DNA from: Blautia sp.
GTDB lineage: Bacteria; Bacillota; Clostridia; Lachnospirales; Lachnospiraceae
DNA length: 64,000 bases
Direction of reading: 5' to 3'
Assembly (NCBI GenBank): GCA_029257805.1
Contig: JARIAR010000009.1
Location: 154,857 to 218,856 of the forward strand
A model generated the notes under the pieces. The model did not search any database and was not told the origin of the DNA. It was given only the letters and a program-made list of their open reading frames with translations. A program made the position numbers and the translations under genes. Below, piece by piece: positions 8,463 to 16,695 of this stretch (the stretch's first letter is position 1; the number at the start of each line of letters is the position of its first letter).

Positions 8463-8507
8463 TGAACTTTTCATTGTTTTTATTTTTATACATCTTTTTT
8501 TACTCCA

Positions 8508-8536
8508 TTGTAAATTTTAATGTAACCATGTATACT
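8508..8536 (+). promoter_or_regulatory. Promoter of the YtqB/MnmM-type methyltransferase gene
   Basis: Plus-strand TTGTAA (8508-8513) and TATACT (8531-8536), 17-base spacer, ending 26 bases before the ATG. It is divergent from the coaBC promoter. Confidence 0.7.
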
Positions 8537-8562
8537 AATCTAAAAAAAGGAAATTTATATTT

Positions 8563-9126
8563 ATGAAAAATTTTCAAATCACAGAATGGTGTGCCAGATT
8601 TATCCGGGAGCAAATAACAGAAGGAGACATCTGTATAGACGCTACTATGGGAAATGGAAGCGACACTCTCCTTTTAAGTTGCCTTTGCGGCAAATCCGGC
8701 CATGTTTTTGCTTTTGATATCCAGGAACAGGCGCTCATTTCAACGCGAAGAAAACTCCAGCGGGAAAACGCTCCGGAAAACTACACTTTAATTCATGCAT
8801 CTCATACAGAAATGCAGCAATATGCAGAAAAAGAAAGCGTAAGCTGCATTGTTTTTAATTTCGGTTACCTTCCAGGAGGCGACCATAAACTTGCAACAAC
8901 AAAAGAAACCAGTGTCCCTGCAATGGAGCAGGCGCTTTCTCTTTTAAAAAAAGGAGGCATTCTTTCTTTATGTATATACAGCGGAGGAGATTCCGGATTC
9001 GAAGAACGGGATGCTGTTCTGTCATGGCTGAAAGCTCTAAATCCTCGTAAATTTCTTGTAATAAAAAGTGATTTTTATAATCGCCCCAATCATCCTCCCA
9101 TTCCGGTTCTTGTAATTAAACTATAA
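8563..9126 (+). CDS. YtqB/MnmM-family SAM-dependent tRNA methyltransferase
   Basis: 187-residue class I methyltransferase. The SAM-binding glycine loop DATMGNGSDTLLL lies near residue 27, an acidic residue follows in AFDIQEQAL, and the family-specific FNFGYLPGGDH and NRPNHPPIPVLV motifs are present. Members of this YtqB group act on the wobble 5-aminomethyl-2-thiouridine of tRNA (MnmM); older annotations call them rRNA methylases. The gene is monocistronic, divergent from coaBC, and has an AAAGGAAA ribosome-binding site. Function is assigned from family motifs only. Confidence 0.85.
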   Translation: MKNFQITEWCARFIREQITEGDICIDATMGNGSDTLLLSCLCGKSGHVFAFDIQEQALISTRRKLQRENAPENYTLIHASHTEMQQYAEKESVSCIVFNFGYLPGGDHKLATTKETSVPAMEQALSLLKKGGILSLCIYSGGDSGFEERDAVLSWLKALNPRKFLVIKSDFYNRPNHPPIPVLVIKL

Positions 9127-9153
9127 GTACGGTTATCTATCGCCAGCACACGT

Positions 9154-9594
9154 TTATTGTTTATAAACAACCTCAAATTCTTCACAAACTACTTTCATGT
9201 CAAGGGTAAATTCCAATCCTGCCGGAGCCAAACATGCTGTAAAAAATTTTTTGTGAGTTTCTCTCCAGAAATCCAAGGATTTATCTCCTTCTCCTTCTTT
9301 ATATGCATGTTCTGCCGATACCTCATTAAATGGAACAACGCTTACTTTCTTTGTTTGAATAATACAAACAGCATTATCTTTAGAATCTAAAACGATACTA
9401 TACACTCCTGTTTCAGGTAATGGCTCGTTTTCTAATACATATAAGGGATAAGCAGAAGAAGTCGCTGTTTTAACACCTATTTGAACTAAATCTGCAAGTA
9501 AATCCGCATCCTCCCCAAATGCCCATGTTTCATAATGACACCCGGCAGGGTTATTGTTTTTAGCAAAAGCTGCCCAAAGTTCTTTTCCTGTCAT
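9154..9594 (-). CDS. ASCH-domain protein
   Basis: 146-residue soluble protein matching the ASCH fold, a small beta-barrel related to PUA domains and thought to bind RNA or nucleotides. Visible motifs include an early ATSSAYPLY, then GVYSIVLDSKDNAVCIIQTKKVSVVPFNEV and a later EGEGDKSLDFWRETHKKFF. The EGEGD-W-x3-H pattern is typical for ASCH proteins, some of which are N4-acetylcytidine amidohydrolases or RNases. No specific substrate can be assigned. The ATG at 9594 follows a GAGGAAGAG ribosome-binding site. Convergent with the preceding methyltransferase gene. Confidence 0.8.
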   Translation of the reverse strand: MTGKELWAAFAKNNNPAGCHYETWAFGEDADLLADLVQIGVKTATSSAYPLYVLENEPLPETGVYSIVLDSKDNAVCIIQTKKVSVVPFNEVSAEHAYKEGEGDKSLDFWRETHKKFFTACLAPAGLEFTLDMKVVCEEFEVVYKQ

Positions 9595-9677
9595 AATCTC
9601 TTCCTCATTAAATTTTTATTTATCTCTAAATTTATTATACTATATTGCCAATGGAAAAAACAGCACATTTAAACCTC

Positions 9678-9705
9678 AAAAAGGCACTGGACATAATCCA
9701 GTGCC
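9678..9705 (-). terminator. Terminator of the trpS-cyclophilin region
   Basis: Nine-bp perfect stem (9705-9697 with 9691-9683, five-base loop) followed on the minus strand by UUUUU. It lies downstream of the cyclophilin lipoprotein gene. Confidence 0.9.
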
Positions 9706-9743
9706 AACTTTATTATATTCTGAAATGGCATTACCGCCATTCT

Positions 9744-10454
9744 TTAATCAACGATACAAATATCTTCTATAACCGGTTGCTCCGGTGTATCCACAAGCCC
9801 ATTGCTGTTAATTGGCTTTGCTTCTTTACAGATTTCATCTACAATCTCCATTCCATCTGTTACATGACCAAATGCAGCATAGTCGCCATCCAGATAATCA
9901 CTGTCAGCCTGTACTATAAAAAACTGTGAACTTGCACTGTCCGGATCAGAAGAACGAGCCATGGAAAGCGTTCCCCTTGTATGAGAAATCTTATTTTCCA
10001 CCCCATTGTTGGAAAATTCTCCTTTTACATTTTCTTCCGCTCCACCAGTTCCGTCGCCTTTGGGATCTCCCCCCTGCATCATAAATCCATCAATAATACG
10101 GTGAAATGTCAGTCCATCATAAAAATCTTCCTGAGCCAGTTTTACAAAGTTTGTCACAGTAAGAGGTGCTGTATCTGCATCCAGTTCCATTTTTATTGTT
10201 CCATAATCTTTTAAAATCAGTTCTGCATGATGGATTCCATTTAAAGGCTTAGATACATCAAGTTTTTTTGCCTCTTCGGAAGATTCTTTGCTCTCTTCCG
10301 GTTCTTTTGCCTCTTCCTCTGTTCCATCGCTTAATTCATTACCTTCTAATGCAGCTTCTTCTGTTTTTTCTTTTTCTTCTGCACTTCCACAGCCACTTAA
10401 AAGAGAAGCGCTTAAAGCTGCCATACAAAATACTGTCCAAAATTTACGTTTCAT
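9744..10454 (-). CDS. Cyclophilin-type peptidyl-prolyl isomerase lipoprotein
   Basis: 236-residue secreted foldase. A lipoprotein signal peptide ends at a lipobox LLSGC (cysteine about residue 22). An acidic Glu/Ser-rich linker follows (about residues 24-68), then a cyclophilin domain of about 160 residues with the canonical FHRIIDGFMMQGGDP and SSQFFIVQ motifs. It would catalyse proline isomerisation of exported proteins at the outer face of the membrane. It begins 21 bases after the stop of trpS on the same strand and could be co-transcribed; the terminator at 9.7 kb serves it. Confidence 0.93.
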   Translation of the reverse strand: MKRKFWTVFCMAALSASLLSGCGSAEEKEKTEEAALEGNELSDGTEEEAKEPEESKESSEEAKKLDVSKPLNGIHHAELILKDYGTIKMELDADTAPLTVTNFVKLAQEDFYDGLTFHRIIDGFMMQGGDPKGDGTGGAEENVKGEFSNNGVENKISHTRGTLSMARSSDPDSASSQFFIVQADSDYLDGDYAAFGHVTDGMEIVDEICKEAKPINSNGLVDTPEQPVIEDICIVD

Positions 10455-10475
10455 ATTTTTTGTTTTTCCTCCGGT

Positions 10476-11480
10476 TTAACGAATACGATCTGGAAATCCT
10501 ACTTTCCTCTGAACTTTACGCAGGGTTTTTGTTGCATAATAATTAGCTTTATCTGCGTTTTCTTTAATAATAGAATCAATATAAGCCTTGTCTTTAGATA
10601 ATCTTTCAAATTCATCCTGAAGAGGTTTCAGAACACTGATCACTGCTTCTCCTACTGCAGGTTTCAATTCCCCATATCCCTTGCCTTCAAATTCTTTCAC
10701 TGCTTCAGCAGGTGTTTTTCCTGTACATGCACTATAAATATCAAGAAGATTTTTAATTCCTGGCTGCTCATCACTGTAACGGATGCACCCTTCTGAATCG
10801 GTTACCGCCCGTTTACATTTACGCATGATGGTATCCGGATCATCCATGAGATAAATACTGCCATTTGGATTTTCATCTGATTTTGACATCTTTTTGGATG
10901 GTTCCTGCAAACTCATGATCTTGGCTCCCACTTTTCCAATATAAGCTTCCGGAACCGTAAAGACGTCCCCATAGATATTGTTGAAACGCTCTGCTATATT
11001 TCTTGTAAGTTCCAAATGCTGCATCTGGTCAATTCCCACAGGAACAACATCTGCCTGATAAAGAAGAATATCCGCTGCCATCAAAACCGGATAAGTAAAC
11101 AGACCGGCATTTATATTGTCTGCATGCTTCGCTGACTTATCTTTAAACTGTGTCATTCGATTTAATTCACCCATGTATGTAAAACAATTTAAAATCCAGG
11201 CAAGTTCTGCATGTCCGGAAACATGAGACTGATAATAAATACAGTTTTTCTCCGGATCAAGACCTGCAGCAATATAAAGAGTCAGAAGATTTCTTGCACG
11301 TTTACGAAGAGTCGCCGGATCCTGTCTTACAGTAATGGAATGCATATCTACCACACTATAAAAACACTCATATTCATCACTTAAAGTGATCCAGTTTTTT
11401 AATGCTCCCAGATAATTTCCAAGAGTAAGATTTCCCGTTGCCTGCATTCCGCTGAACAACACTTTTTTTCCGTCTATCAT
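10476..11480 (-). CDS. trpS: Tryptophanyl-tRNA synthetase
   Basis: 334-residue class Ic synthetase charging tRNA-Trp. The HIGH-equivalent is TGNLTLGNYLGAL (near residue 14) and the KMSKS loop is SKKMSKSDENPNG (near residue 199). The tryptophan-site region QADVVPVGIDQMQHLELTR is also clear. I place the start at 11480, where ATG follows GGAGGG by eight bases; an upstream ATG at 11507 lacks a comparable site. The leader is about 50 bases long, too short for a T-box, and none was seen. Confidence 0.97.
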   Translation of the reverse strand: MIDGKKVLFSGMQATGNLTLGNYLGALKNWITLSDEYECFYSVVDMHSITVRQDPATLRKRARNLLTLYIAAGLDPEKNCIYYQSHVSGHAELAWILNCFTYMGELNRMTQFKDKSAKHADNINAGLFTYPVLMAADILLYQADVVPVGIDQMQHLELTRNIAERFNNIYGDVFTVPEAYIGKVGAKIMSLQEPSKKMSKSDENPNGSIYLMDDPDTIMRKCKRAVTDSEGCIRYSDEQPGIKNLLDIYSACTGKTPAEAVKEFEGKGYGELKPAVGEAVISVLKPLQDEFERLSKDKAYIDSIIKENADKANYYATKTLRKVQRKVGFPDRIR

Positions 11481-11538
11481 AATTGTTTCCCTCCAAAAAT
11501 ATATCATTTTCTTTGTATAAAATGACTCGGTATTTTCT

Positions 11539-11567
11539 AGTTTAACATTCTATTAAAGTAAAGTCAA
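11539..11567 (-). promoter_or_regulatory. Promoter of trpS
   Basis: Minus-strand TTGACT (11567-11562) and TAAACT (11544-11539), 17-base spacing, in the divergent region shared with luxS. Confidence 0.7.
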
Positions 11568-11577
11568 TTCCCTGCAC

Positions 11578-11606
11578 TTGTCTATTGATGTATTCTCTGT
11601 TAAAAT
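11578..11606 (+). promoter_or_regulatory. Promoter of luxS
   Basis: Plus-strand TTGTCT (11578-11583) and TAAAAT (11601-11606) with 17-base spacing, about 40 bases before the luxS ATG. A TATAAT at 11604-11609 overlaps as an alternative -10. Confidence 0.55.
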
Positions 11607-11645
11607 ATAATTTAAAGGAAAATTTTAAAAGAAAGGACTATTTTT

Positions 11646-12125
11646 ATGGAAAAAATTACAAGCTTTACAATAGACCATTTAAAACTACAGCCAGGTGTAT
11701 ATGTATCGAGAAAAGATACTGTAGGAGATAACGTTATTACGACTTTTGACATTCGTATGACCTCCCCAAATGAAGAACCTGTTATGAACACAGCAGAACT
11801 TCATACAATCGAACATCTCGCTGCAACTTTTCTTCGAAATCATAAAGATTTTGGAACTAAAATGCTCTATTGGGGACCTATGGGATGTCGTACCGGAAAT
11901 TATCTTCTTTTAAACGGAGACTATGAATCAAAAGATATTGTCCCTCTCCTTATTGAAACGTTTGAATTTATTCGGGATTTCCAAGGCGATGTGCCTGGGG
12001 CATCTGCAAAAGACTGCGGAAATTATCTGGATATGAATCTTGGCATGGCAAAATATCTTGCAGATAAATTTTTAAAAGAAGTCCTTTACGATATAAAACC
12101 CGAACGTCTCGTTTATCCGCAATAA
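11646..12125 (+). CDS. luxS: S-ribosylhomocysteine lyase LuxS
   Basis: 159-residue metalloenzyme that splits S-ribosylhomocysteine into homocysteine and the autoinducer-2 precursor DPD. The metal-binding HTIEH motif falls at residues 53-57. The catalytic cysteine region MGCRTG and the later metal ligand in KDCGNY are intact. It links the activated methyl cycle, which the many SAM-dependent cbi methylases feed, to possible AI-2 signalling. GAAAGGA precedes the start. It is monocistronic, divergent from trpS, and closed by a strong bidirectional terminator. Confidence 0.98.
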   Translation: MEKITSFTIDHLKLQPGVYVSRKDTVGDNVITTFDIRMTSPNEEPVMNTAELHTIEHLAATFLRNHKDFGTKMLYWGPMGCRTGNYLLLNGDYESKDIVPLLIETFEFIRDFQGDVPGASAKDCGNYLDMNLGMAKYLADKFLKEVLYDIKPERLVYPQ

Positions 12126-12144
12126 CCTGAAAGCTATTTTTGCC

Positions 12145-12190
12145 AAAAAAAGAAAAGCTATGGTTTTTGAAACCATGGCTTTTCTTTTCT
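12145..12190. terminator. Bidirectional terminator between luxS and the SH3 lipoprotein gene
   Basis: A 16-bp perfect stem (12151-12166 with 12170-12185, three-base loop) flanked by A-rich and T-rich tracts, serving convergent genes. Confidence 0.92.
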
Positions 12191-12625
12191 TTACTGCTGT
12201 GGCTGCGGTGCTTCTGCAGTAACTGCAGTTACATAATCCCCGGACACATAACATGTCTGTCCTTCATATTCCACACGAATCCATCCATTTTCACATACGC
12301 CTGTACTATTTAACTGAGTACCGGCTGCTACACTGCCTACCATGTCTGCTTCTGCATTACAGTCTGCACGAAGATTAATATCTGAATTGGCCTGATATGT
12401 TCCGTTTTTTACTTCCACTTTCACGCCTCCCGGAGTCTGTTCCATGACCGGAGCAGGAGTTGGCGTTACCTCCGGTGTAGGAGTTACTGCTGGTGTAGGG
12501 GTCGGTTCTGGCGTAGGGGTTGCTTTCACAACTGTCACAACTGCATCTGTTCCTTCTGTAAATCCACAGCCGGAAATACAAAGGGCTAATCCTAAAAGCA
12601 TAACAAGAAGTCCTGCTCTTTTCAT
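12191..12625 (-). CDS. SH3-domain lipoprotein with Thr-Pro linker
   Basis: About 144-residue predicted surface lipoprotein. The signal peptide ends at LALCISGC; a linker of alternating Thr-Pro units (about residues 35-65) follows, then a bacterial SH3 (SH3_3) domain with NLRADCNAEADMVGSVAAGTQL and a GWIRVEYEGQTCYV core. Such domains often bind peptidoglycan. The ATG at 12625 follows AAAGGAGG with ideal spacing; a longer frame from 12733 overlaps the promoter and was not used. No enzymatic domain is present, so its role is presumed adhesive or wall-associated. Confidence 0.87.
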   Translation of the reverse strand: MKRAGLLVMLLGLALCISGCGFTEGTDAVVTVVKATPTPEPTPTPAVTPTPEVTPTPAPVMEQTPGGVKVEVKNGTYQANSDINLRADCNAEADMVGSVAAGTQLNSTGVCENGWIRVEYEGQTCYVSGDYVTAVTAEAPQPQQ

Positions 12626-12704
12626 TCTAGTTCCTCCTTTAAAGCACTGTATTCCTCTCTGAAGCAGGGAAGATACAGATTCTAGTTCTCTTATCTCTCT
12701 CAAC

Positions 12705-12733
12705 AATATACATGATTCCATGAAATTATGCAA
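12705..12733 (-). promoter_or_regulatory. Promoter of the SH3 lipoprotein gene
   Basis: Minus-strand TTGCAT (12733-12728) and TATATT (12710-12705), 17-base spacer, between hydG and the lipoprotein gene. Confidence 0.6.
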
Positions 12734-12742
12734 GCAAATAAT

Positions 12743-14161
12743 CTAAAAACGAAAATCTCTCTTTCCCTTTTCAATTTCCTTCAAATTGTACATACAGATC
12801 TCCCTTGTTTTGTCACGTTCAATATTTTTCAATTCTTTTTGAATCAATTTCGAACCCTTTTCTTTTGTTTCAGGAGAAGCATAATCTTCCAGATATTCCT
12901 TTAATGTCATAAGGGCATTCGGATGACAGCAGTTAGCGATCTGACCTGATTTTACAAGAGACATAAATCGGTCTCCTGTACGTCCCTCCCGATAACAGGC
13001 TGTACAAAAACTTGGTATATATCCCAGCTCTAAAAGCCAGTTTACCACTTCATCCAAAGTTCTGGTATCACTGACATCAAACTGTGCAGAATTCTCTTCT
13101 TCTGTCTCTGGTTCTGCATATCCCCCTACAGAAGTACGAGAACCGCCACTGATCTGAGAAATTCCTAATTCCAGAACTTTCTCCCGGCACTTCACCGATT
13201 CACGGGTAGATATAATCATTCCTGTATAAGGAACCGCAATACGAATCACTGCTACGATTTTCTGGAAAATCTCATCTGGTACTGCATTGGAAAAATCCGC
13301 CGTATCAATATCATCCGCCGGACAGATACGAGGCACACTAATGGTATGAGGTCCCACTCCAAACCGAGCCTCCAGATGCTCTGCATGCATTAAAATTCCT
13401 ACAAAATCATAACGATATGTTTCCAGTCCAAACAAAACACCACACCCTACGTCATCAATTCCAGCTTCCATAGCTCTATCCATAGCCTCTGTATGATATG
13501 CATAATCGCTTTTCGGTCCTGTTGGATGAAGTGCCTCATAACTTTCTTTATTATAAGTTTCCTGGAAAAGAATATAGGTACCGATTCCTGCCTCTTTTAG
13601 CTTTCGATAATTTTCTACTGTTGTTGCGGCAATATTCACATTCACACGACGAATGGCTCCGTTTTTATGTTTGATCTGATAAATAGTCTTAATACTTTCC
13701 AAAACGTATTCGATCGGACTGTTTTTAGGATCTTCTCCAGTTTCCAGGGCCAGACGTTTGTGTCCCATATCCTGTAAAGCCATAACTTCCTGTTGAATTT
13801 CCTCCTGTGTCAGTTTTTTTCTGCGTATATGCTTATTTTTTGCATGATATGGACAGTATACACAACCATTAACACAATAATTTGAAAGATACAAAGGTGC
13901 AAACATTACAATACGATTTCCATAAAATTTTTGTTTGATCTCCTTTGCAACTTTATACATTTTTTCTATTAATACAGGATCCTCACATTCCAGAAGAAGT
14001 GCTGCTTCTCTATGAGTAAGACCCTTACAGTCTCTCGCCCTTTCAATAAGAGCTTCTATTAATTCTTTATTATTTTTATTATCTGAAGCATAAGCAAGAG
14101 TTGATAAAATCTCCTCATGATCTATAAACTCTGATGCTTTTGATGAATGAACATTGTACAT
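12743..14161 (-). CDS. hydG: [FeFe]-hydrogenase maturase HydG (radical SAM tyrosine lyase)
   Basis: 472-residue radical SAM enzyme that cleaves tyrosine to give the CO and CN ligands of the [FeFe]-hydrogenase H-cluster. The SAM cluster motif CVNGCVYC places cysteines at 96, 100 and 103 (CX3CX2C). The C-terminal CTAC motif (about 381-384) with a later ANCC provides the auxiliary cluster that separates HydG from ThiH. It starts 28 bases after the stop of the XdhC-type gene on the same strand and may share its transcript. hydE, hydF and the hydrogenase are not in this window. Confidence 0.95.
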   Translation of the reverse strand: MYNVHSSKASEFIDHEEILSTLAYASDNKNNKELIEALIERARDCKGLTHREAALLLECEDPVLIEKMYKVAKEIKQKFYGNRIVMFAPLYLSNYCVNGCVYCPYHAKNKHIRRKKLTQEEIQQEVMALQDMGHKRLALETGEDPKNSPIEYVLESIKTIYQIKHKNGAIRRVNVNIAATTVENYRKLKEAGIGTYILFQETYNKESYEALHPTGPKSDYAYHTEAMDRAMEAGIDDVGCGVLFGLETYRYDFVGILMHAEHLEARFGVGPHTISVPRICPADDIDTADFSNAVPDEIFQKIVAVIRIAVPYTGMIISTRESVKCREKVLELGISQISGGSRTSVGGYAEPETEEENSAQFDVSDTRTLDEVVNWLLELGYIPSFCTACYREGRTGDRFMSLVKSGQIANCCHPNALMTLKEYLEDYASPETKEKGSKLIQKELKNIERDKTREICMYNLKEIEKGKRDFRF

Positions 14162-14188
14162 ATCTTTTGCCTCTCTCTCTTTCTTTCA

Positions 14189-15184
14189 TCAGACTTTTTC
14201 AAACAGAACTTCTACATTTCCCCCACATATCATACCCATGTTTTTCATATCTGCGCTTTCTTCCCGTGAAAGATTATATTTCACTGTTTCTGTCTGTTCT
14301 GTTTTCTTTATATTTCTTTTTTCTGCCTGTTTTAATGCCTGAAACTCAATGGTTCCGCCTCCTATTGTCCCATAAGTCCTGCCCGCTTCATCCAAAAACA
14401 TTTTACTTCCTGTTCCTCTTGGAGAAGATCCGCTTTTTTTCACTATGGTAAGCATCGTCCCATGCTTTCCGGCCTTTACCGCCAGTTCTATTTCTTCATT
14501 ATTCATAATTGTGTGAAAACTATTTTTCACCTGTACAATCTCTGCCATAATACTTACTGCAATTTCCTCGGGAGTTTCTCCTCCAATCGGCAGACCGATA
14601 GGGGCATGAATAGTGTCGATCTGCTCCTCTGTAAAGCCTTCTAAAAGAAGTTGCTCTCTTGTAAACTTCACTTTTGTTTTGCTGCCAATCATACCAAAAT
14701 ATGTATATGGCCGATTTAAAATCTGACGGGAACAGACCGCATCTCCCTTATGTCCTCTTGTTACAACCACATAATAGGCATTTTCATATGCGGGAATCAT
14801 TTGCGAAAACTCTTCAAAACTTCCTTTCACCCGCATATCCGCATCCGGAAAACGCTCTTTTGTAAGAAATTCTTCCCGGTCATCCATAACAGTCACCTGA
14901 AATCCTAACATTTTTCCAATACGTGCCACCGGACATGAAACATGGCCTCCTCCAAGAATAACAAGATGCGGATTTTTCTGATATATTTCTACAAAAATAC
15001 GTCCTTCTGAAGTTTCCAAAATATCCGTTCGCTTTAATCCGGAAATTTTTTCCTGATAGGGAATCCAAATATCCGTTTCTTTCTGAGCTTCCATAAGCAC
15101 TTTACCTGCATATACTCCATCCAGAAAGACTGCTCTTTTTGTTGTTCCCTGCCTTTCAAGCAACTCATAAATTTTTTGATACAT
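14189..15184 (-). CDS. XdhC/CoxI-type molybdenum hydroxylase maturation protein
   Basis: 331-residue protein. The Rossmann segment LVILGGGHVSC (GGG at residues 78-80) and GMIGSKTKV mark the XdhC C-terminal-type domain, which here comes first (about 70-210). The XdhC_CoxI segment with SSPRGTGSKMF and GTIGGGTIE follows (about 225-330), so the order is reversed relative to classical XdhC. The family inserts sulfurated molybdenum cofactor into xanthine dehydrogenase-like enzymes. This fits the two Mo-hydroxylases encoded 14-19 kb away. It precedes hydG on the same strand and is divergent from cyuA. Confidence 0.85.
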   Translation of the reverse strand: MYQKIYELLERQGTTKRAVFLDGVYAGKVLMEAQKETDIWIPYQEKISGLKRTDILETSEGRIFVEIYQKNPHLVILGGGHVSCPVARIGKMLGFQVTVMDDREEFLTKERFPDADMRVKGSFEEFSQMIPAYENAYYVVVTRGHKGDAVCSRQILNRPYTYFGMIGSKTKVKFTREQLLLEGFTEEQIDTIHAPIGLPIGGETPEEIAVSIMAEIVQVKNSFHTIMNNEEIELAVKAGKHGTMLTIVKKSGSSPRGTGSKMFLDEAGRTYGTIGGGTIEFQALKQAEKRNIKKTEQTETVKYNLSREESADMKNMGMICGGNVEVLFEKV

Positions 15185-15250
15185 AAAATCCCTCCATTTT
15201 CTATATTTAGCATACCAGAGAACCCTTTCTTTGTAAATATGAATAAAAGA

Positions 15251-15279
15251 TTGTAGTTTTTAAAATCTTATATTATAAT
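15251..15279 (+). promoter_or_regulatory. Promoter of cyuA
   Basis: TTGTAG (15251-15256) and TATAAT (15274-15279) with a 17-base spacer, about 55 bases before the cyuA start. Confidence 0.75.
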
Positions 15280-15334
15280 ATTTGTATATTATGAATCTAA
15301 TCACAAAAGAATTATATACAAAGGAGAACACTAT

Positions 15335-16627
15335 ATGGATTCTGCACTTTATGCGAATTATTTAAACATACTAAAACAGGAGCTTGTTCCTGCACTTGGC
15401 TGCACAGAACCCATTGCCATTGCATACGCTTCCGCAAAAGCCACTCAGATTCTGGGAGAATTTCCCCAGTCTATCGAAATGCAATGTAGCGGAAATATCA
15501 TAAAAAACGTAAAAGGCGTTACCGTCCCCAATTCCGGAGGAATGAAGGGAATTGATGTTGCTGCAGTTTTAGGTGCAGTAGGCGGAAATCCTGACCAGGC
15601 TCTGGAAGTATTAAAAAATGTTACATTGGAAGATATTGATCGTACAAAAGATTTACTTTCTCAAAAAATCTGCGTCTGTTCTCTCGTAGAAAATGTCGCA
15701 AACCTTTACATTTGCGCAAGAGTAACAAATAAGGAACACTATGTAGAAGTTACAATTGTCAATCACCATACAAATATTACCAAAATCGAAAAAGACGGGC
15801 AGATTCTTTTTGATAATCCAGTAAAAGAAAAAGAAACTTCCCCGGAAACTGACAAATCCAAACTTACAGTAAAAGATATTCTGGACTTTGCCGATCAGGT
15901 AGAAATTTCTGACATACAGGATATTTTGGAACGTCAGATACAAATGAATACTGCAATCTCCCAAGAAGGTCTCGATAATAATTACGGTGCCCAGATTGGC
16001 AAAACACTGATGCATGTGTGGGGAAAAGGCATTACTACTCGTGCCTGTGCAAAGGCAGCTGCCGGAAGCGATGCCCGTATGGGAGGATGTTCTATGCCGG
16101 TAGTTATTAATTCCGGAAGCGGCAATCAAGGCATTACCGTTTCTCTTCCCCTTATTGTTTATGCAGAAGAATGGGAAGTTTCCCGTACAAAATTATATCG
16201 TTCTCTTGTGGTAAGCAATCTGATCGCAATTCATCAGAAGTATTACATCGGAAGTCTGTCTGCATATTGTGGTGCTGTAAGTGCTGCCTGCGGTGCCGGT
16301 GCCGGTATTACTTATATGTATGGTGGAAATTACGAACAAGTTTCGCTTACCATCATAAATACCCTTGGAAATATAGGCGGAATTGTCTGTGACGGAGCGA
16401 AACCATCCTGTGCAGCCAAAATTGCTTCTTCCGTCGATGCTGCCCTTATGGCTTTTCATCTTAGTATACAAAACAAAAGTTTTCTTCCAGGGGAAGGCAT
16501 TATTAAAGGCGATGTAGAAGAAACGATTAAAAGTATGGGATATATAGGACGTGTAGGAATGCGGGAAACAGATACAGAAATATTAAATGTTATGATCGAC
16601 CGCGCTGATGTAAACAGAGATTGCTGA
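15335..16627 (+). CDS. cyuA: L-cysteine desulfidase CyuA (UPF0597/YhaM, serine dehydratase alpha-like)
   Basis: 430-residue iron-sulfur-dependent lyase family. The N-terminal GCTEP motif (Cys23) is characteristic, and further conserved cysteines occur in MQCSGN, GGCSMPVV and CDGAKPSCAAKI. The family converts L-cysteine to pyruvate, ammonia and sulfide, and is related to the alpha subunit of L-serine dehydratase. A GGAGA ribosome-binding site precedes the ATG. It is monocistronic. Its place beside Mo-enzyme maturation genes suggests, as inference only, a link to sulfur supply for the sulfurated cofactor, or simply amino-acid catabolism. Confidence 0.88.
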   Translation: MDSALYANYLNILKQELVPALGCTEPIAIAYASAKATQILGEFPQSIEMQCSGNIIKNVKGVTVPNSGGMKGIDVAAVLGAVGGNPDQALEVLKNVTLEDIDRTKDLLSQKICVCSLVENVANLYICARVTNKEHYVEVTIVNHHTNITKIEKDGQILFDNPVKEKETSPETDKSKLTVKDILDFADQVEISDIQDILERQIQMNTAISQEGLDNNYGAQIGKTLMHVWGKGITTRACAKAAAGSDARMGGCSMPVVINSGSGNQGITVSLPLIVYAEEWEVSRTKLYRSLVVSNLIAIHQKYYIGSLSAYCGAVSAACGAGAGITYMYGGNYEQVSLTIINTLGNIGGIVCDGAKPSCAAKIASSVDAALMAFHLSIQNKSFLPGEGIIKGDVEETIKSMGYIGRVGMRETDTEILNVMIDRADVNRDC

Positions 16628-16651
16628 TTCCATATACAAGCTATACTGACA

Positions 16652-16690
16652 AAACGAGGCAGGACCTTAACCATTCCTGCCTCGTTTCTT
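16652..16690. terminator. Bidirectional terminator between cyuA and the hydantoinase gene
   Basis: A 12-bp perfect stem (16652-16663 with 16676-16687, 12-base loop) with A-rich left and T-rich right flanks, between convergent genes. Confidence 0.9.
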
Positions 16691-16695
16691 ATTTT

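Noticed and set aside
11481..11645. T-box leader upstream of trpS
   Set aside because: The leader is about 50 bases and shows neither a T-box sequence nor an extended stem.
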